Positions 34,184-35,471 of a DNA stretch of 35,471 nt are shown piece by piece. Numbering within the stretch: the first letter of the stretch is position 1; every line of letters begins with the position of its first letter. The stretch is from Vibrio sp. Isolate32 (GTDB lineage: Bacteria; Pseudomonadota; Gammaproteobacteria; Enterobacterales; Vibrionaceae). The stretch spans positions 255 through 35,725 of the forward strand of contig NZ_JAKEUQ010000033.1 in assembly GCF_022397955.1 (NCBI RefSeq), written 5' to 3'. The notes beneath the pieces are model-generated. The model did not search any database, had not been told where the DNA came from, and was given only the letters and a program-made list of their open reading frames with translations. Both the position numbers and the translations under genes were made by a program.

Positions 34184-34666
34184 ATGACCAAAGCAAAAAC
34201 AGATACACAATCCAAAGGCTATGCCTGCATTGGCCTAGTTAATCCAAAGACGCCTGAAAACGTAGGCTCTGTAATGCGAGCGGCTGGCTGCTACGGCGCT
34301 AACTCTGTGTTCTATACGGGCACACGCTACGATCATGCGCGAAAATTTCATACCGACACCAAAGAGAAGCACTTAGAACTGCCACTGATTGGCGTTGAAG
34401 AGCTGAAAGACATTATTCCTGTAGGCTGCGTCCCTGTAGCCGTTGATCTGATTGAAGGTGCGAAGCCTCTACCGGATTACAAACACCCACCACGCGCGTT
34501 TTATATTTTTGGTCCTGAAGATGGAACACTAAGGAAAGAGATCACTGATTTCTGCCGCGACACGATTTACGTACCAACCAATGGCTGCATGAACCTCGCA
34601 GCATCTGTGAACGTTGTGCTTTACGACCGCTTGGCGAAGGGTGACAATTTTTCGAATCATAAGTAG
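34184..34666 (+). CDS. TrmH-family (SPOUT) RNA methyltransferase
   Basis: A SAM-dependent 2'-O-ribose methyltransferase of the SPOUT class, 160 residues, catalytic domain only. Motif 1 is NPKTPENVGSVMRAA (about 20-34), with the catalytic Arg near 32. Motif 2 is FGPEDGTL. Motif 3 is TNGCMNLAASVNVVLYDR, in which the usual SLNVSVA reads ASVNVVL. The knot fold normally works as a dimer. The RNA substrate (tRNA or rRNA) is not clear. The ATG has no clear ribosome site. The last two bases of the stop codon overlap the left end of a palindromic repeat, so an insertion may have formed the present C-terminus. Confidence 0.88.
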   Translation: MTKAKTDTQSKGYACIGLVNPKTPENVGSVMRAAGCYGANSVFYTGTRYDHARKFHTDTKEKHLELPLIGVEELKDIIPVGCVPVAVDLIEGAKPLPDYKHPPRAFYIFGPEDGTLRKEITDFCRDTIYVPTNGCMNLAASVNVVLYDRLAKGDNFSNHK

Positions 34667-34803
34667 AAGATACGAGATACGAGATACGAGATACGAACAG
34701 ATTATAGATGCGCGTAAACGAGACAAGAGATGCGAAGAGCACGCATACTGTCGTTTGTGGCAGCATATTTTCGATACTCGATTACTCGCATCCCTCATCT
34801 TCT
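34665..34803. repeat. 139-bp palindrome with heptamer repeats
   Basis: The left arm starts AGAAGATACGAGATACGAG. The right arm, read on the other strand, starts AGAAGATGAGGGATGCGAG. The arms continue to match in CGTAAACGA versus CACAAACGA and close on ATGCG/CGCAT near 34733-34747. It has no coding capacity and resembles a miniature inverted-repeat element. It abuts the methyltransferase stop on one side and the IS remnant on the other. Confidence 0.75.
34669..34696 (+). repeat. Four tandem GATACGA heptamers
   Basis: GATACGA is repeated four times without error (28 bases) in the left arm of the palindrome. Perfect repeats suggest recent slippage. The right arm has only degenerate copies. Confidence 0.9.
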
Positions 34804-34847
34804 ATTTCTTCAGACGTAAAAAAACCTGCTCAATGAGCCAACACCTA

Positions 34848-35471
34848 TCATTTAAGGTGTTTAGATCGCACAGTGTAGCGAGTCTTACTAAAACGAACGG
34901 TCCTAGCTTTGGGCCGTTTTTGTTTTTCGGGCAAAATATAACGTTTCACTCGCTCTCTCATCGCTCGCAGCTTTTTGGGAACCGAGCCTGGGGAGGCAAT
35001 AGCACACCACATTAGCTCATCTTGAATATCTCGAAGTGCCATCGTAAAGCTTATCCTAAGTGGCGAGACTTCAGCCTCTTTTGCTATTCGGCTAATCTCC
35101 AGACGGATTAAGTTATACGCGATAAGGATACCCCATATCTCTTGCTCTACACCCTCTACAGATTGACTGCGGAGCAGGATTTAATCTTCAAGCATGTCAT
35201 GCTTAATCTCGCCATAGCTATTCTCAATTTCCCACCTTTCGAAGTACACATCTAATAATGATTTTAAACTGTATTTTCTATCTGTTAGAGAAGTCAGCAG
35301 CCCTTGTATATGATTGGGTTGTTGTTCAACGTCATCGGGATATAGAGCTAGCCTAGCTTTCCACGTTTTTGGGAGGCTCGCGTCTTGTTTTCTAGCCTGG
35401 GGAGAGACGTTCATCTCCACAATCAGATCTCGCCCATCATCATCGAGCTGCTCGATAATTTCATATTTTAC
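34848..35471 (-). pseudogene. IS4-family transposase, interrupted, partial
   Basis: A transposase C-terminal part that runs past the right window edge. The frame is open from 35471 down to a TAA at 35181-35183, then continues in the same frame to a TGA at 34848-34850. The sequence around the stop reads KHDMLED-stop-ILLRSQSVEG, so a single substitution broke the gene, with no frameshift. Just before it is YFERWEIENSYGEIK, an exact fit to the IS4 signature Y-2-R-3-E-6-K, which contains the last acidic residue of the DDE triad. The inverted repeat end should lie near 34822-34845, where TGCTCAATGAGCC and AACACCT/AGGTGTT occur, but the boundary is not fixed. The N-terminal half is outside the window. 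Confidence 0.9.

Noticed and set aside
34614..35015. A 133-residue plus-strand open frame
   Set aside because: It overlaps the methyltransferase end, the palindrome and antisense transposase; it is a chance frame.

Overview
This window reads as a stretch of the large chromosome of a Vibrio, probably near the Splendidus clade. The evidence is the carboxynorspermidine pathway with its fused diaminobutyrate aminotransferase/decarboxylase, the gyrA / ubiG / nrdA-nrdB-ferredoxin block, and the varA(uvrY)-uvrC-pgsA-tRNA block. All identities come from protein and RNA motifs read by eye; no database search was run.

Layout. 1-8.2 kb: gyrA (minus), divergent from ubiG, then nrdA, nrdB and a 2Fe-2S ferredoxin (plus). 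A long nrdA leader carries a DnaA box and two NrdR-box-like sites. 8.2-13.5 kb: an anaerobic DMSO reductase locus. A TorD/DmsD-like chaperone and a NapF-like ferredoxin (minus) diverge from dmsABC (plus) across a perfect FNR box. 13.6-19.1 kb: a CinA-like protein (minus), then a DUF3943 envelope protein, a GcvR-like ACT protein, and a coupled pair of a Calx-beta/DUF1566 lipoprotein and a secreted DUF1566 protein. 19.1-24.8 kb: the norspermidine operon (minus): fused aminotransferase/decarboxylase, carboxynorspermidine dehydrogenase, carboxynorspermidine decarboxylase. 24.8-26.2 kb: a gene-free region with a 149-bp imperfect palindrome, then a tRNA operon Cys-Gly-Leu-Gly (minus) with a strong promoter and terminator. 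26.2-29.3 kb: varA/uvrY, uvrC, pgsA (minus). 29.8-34.7 kb: polB (plus), a nucleotidyltransferase-fold protein (minus), the EF-P paralogue efpL/yeiP, the dsDNA-mimic protein yciU and a SPOUT RNA methyltransferase (plus). 34.7-35.5 kb: a second palindrome with heptamer repeats, then an IS4-family transposase with an in-frame stop that runs off the window.

How the genes work together. nrdA-nrdB-ferredoxin makes dNTPs and maintains the tyrosyl radical; nearby DnaA and NrdR sites suggest coupling to replication and nucleotide level. The dms block is a self-contained anaerobic respiration unit with its own maturation chaperone. The three polyamine genes cover aspartate semialdehyde to norspermidine. 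varA-uvrC-pgsA joins a global response regulator, excision repair and phospholipid synthesis.

Most of the window is conserved core genome. The parts least explained by known genes are the Calx-beta/DUF1566 pair, the two palindromic elements, the structured nspC leader, the nrdA leader and the degenerate GcvR-like and nucleotidyltransferase-like proteins. I did not find a clear, wholly new defence or mobile system.
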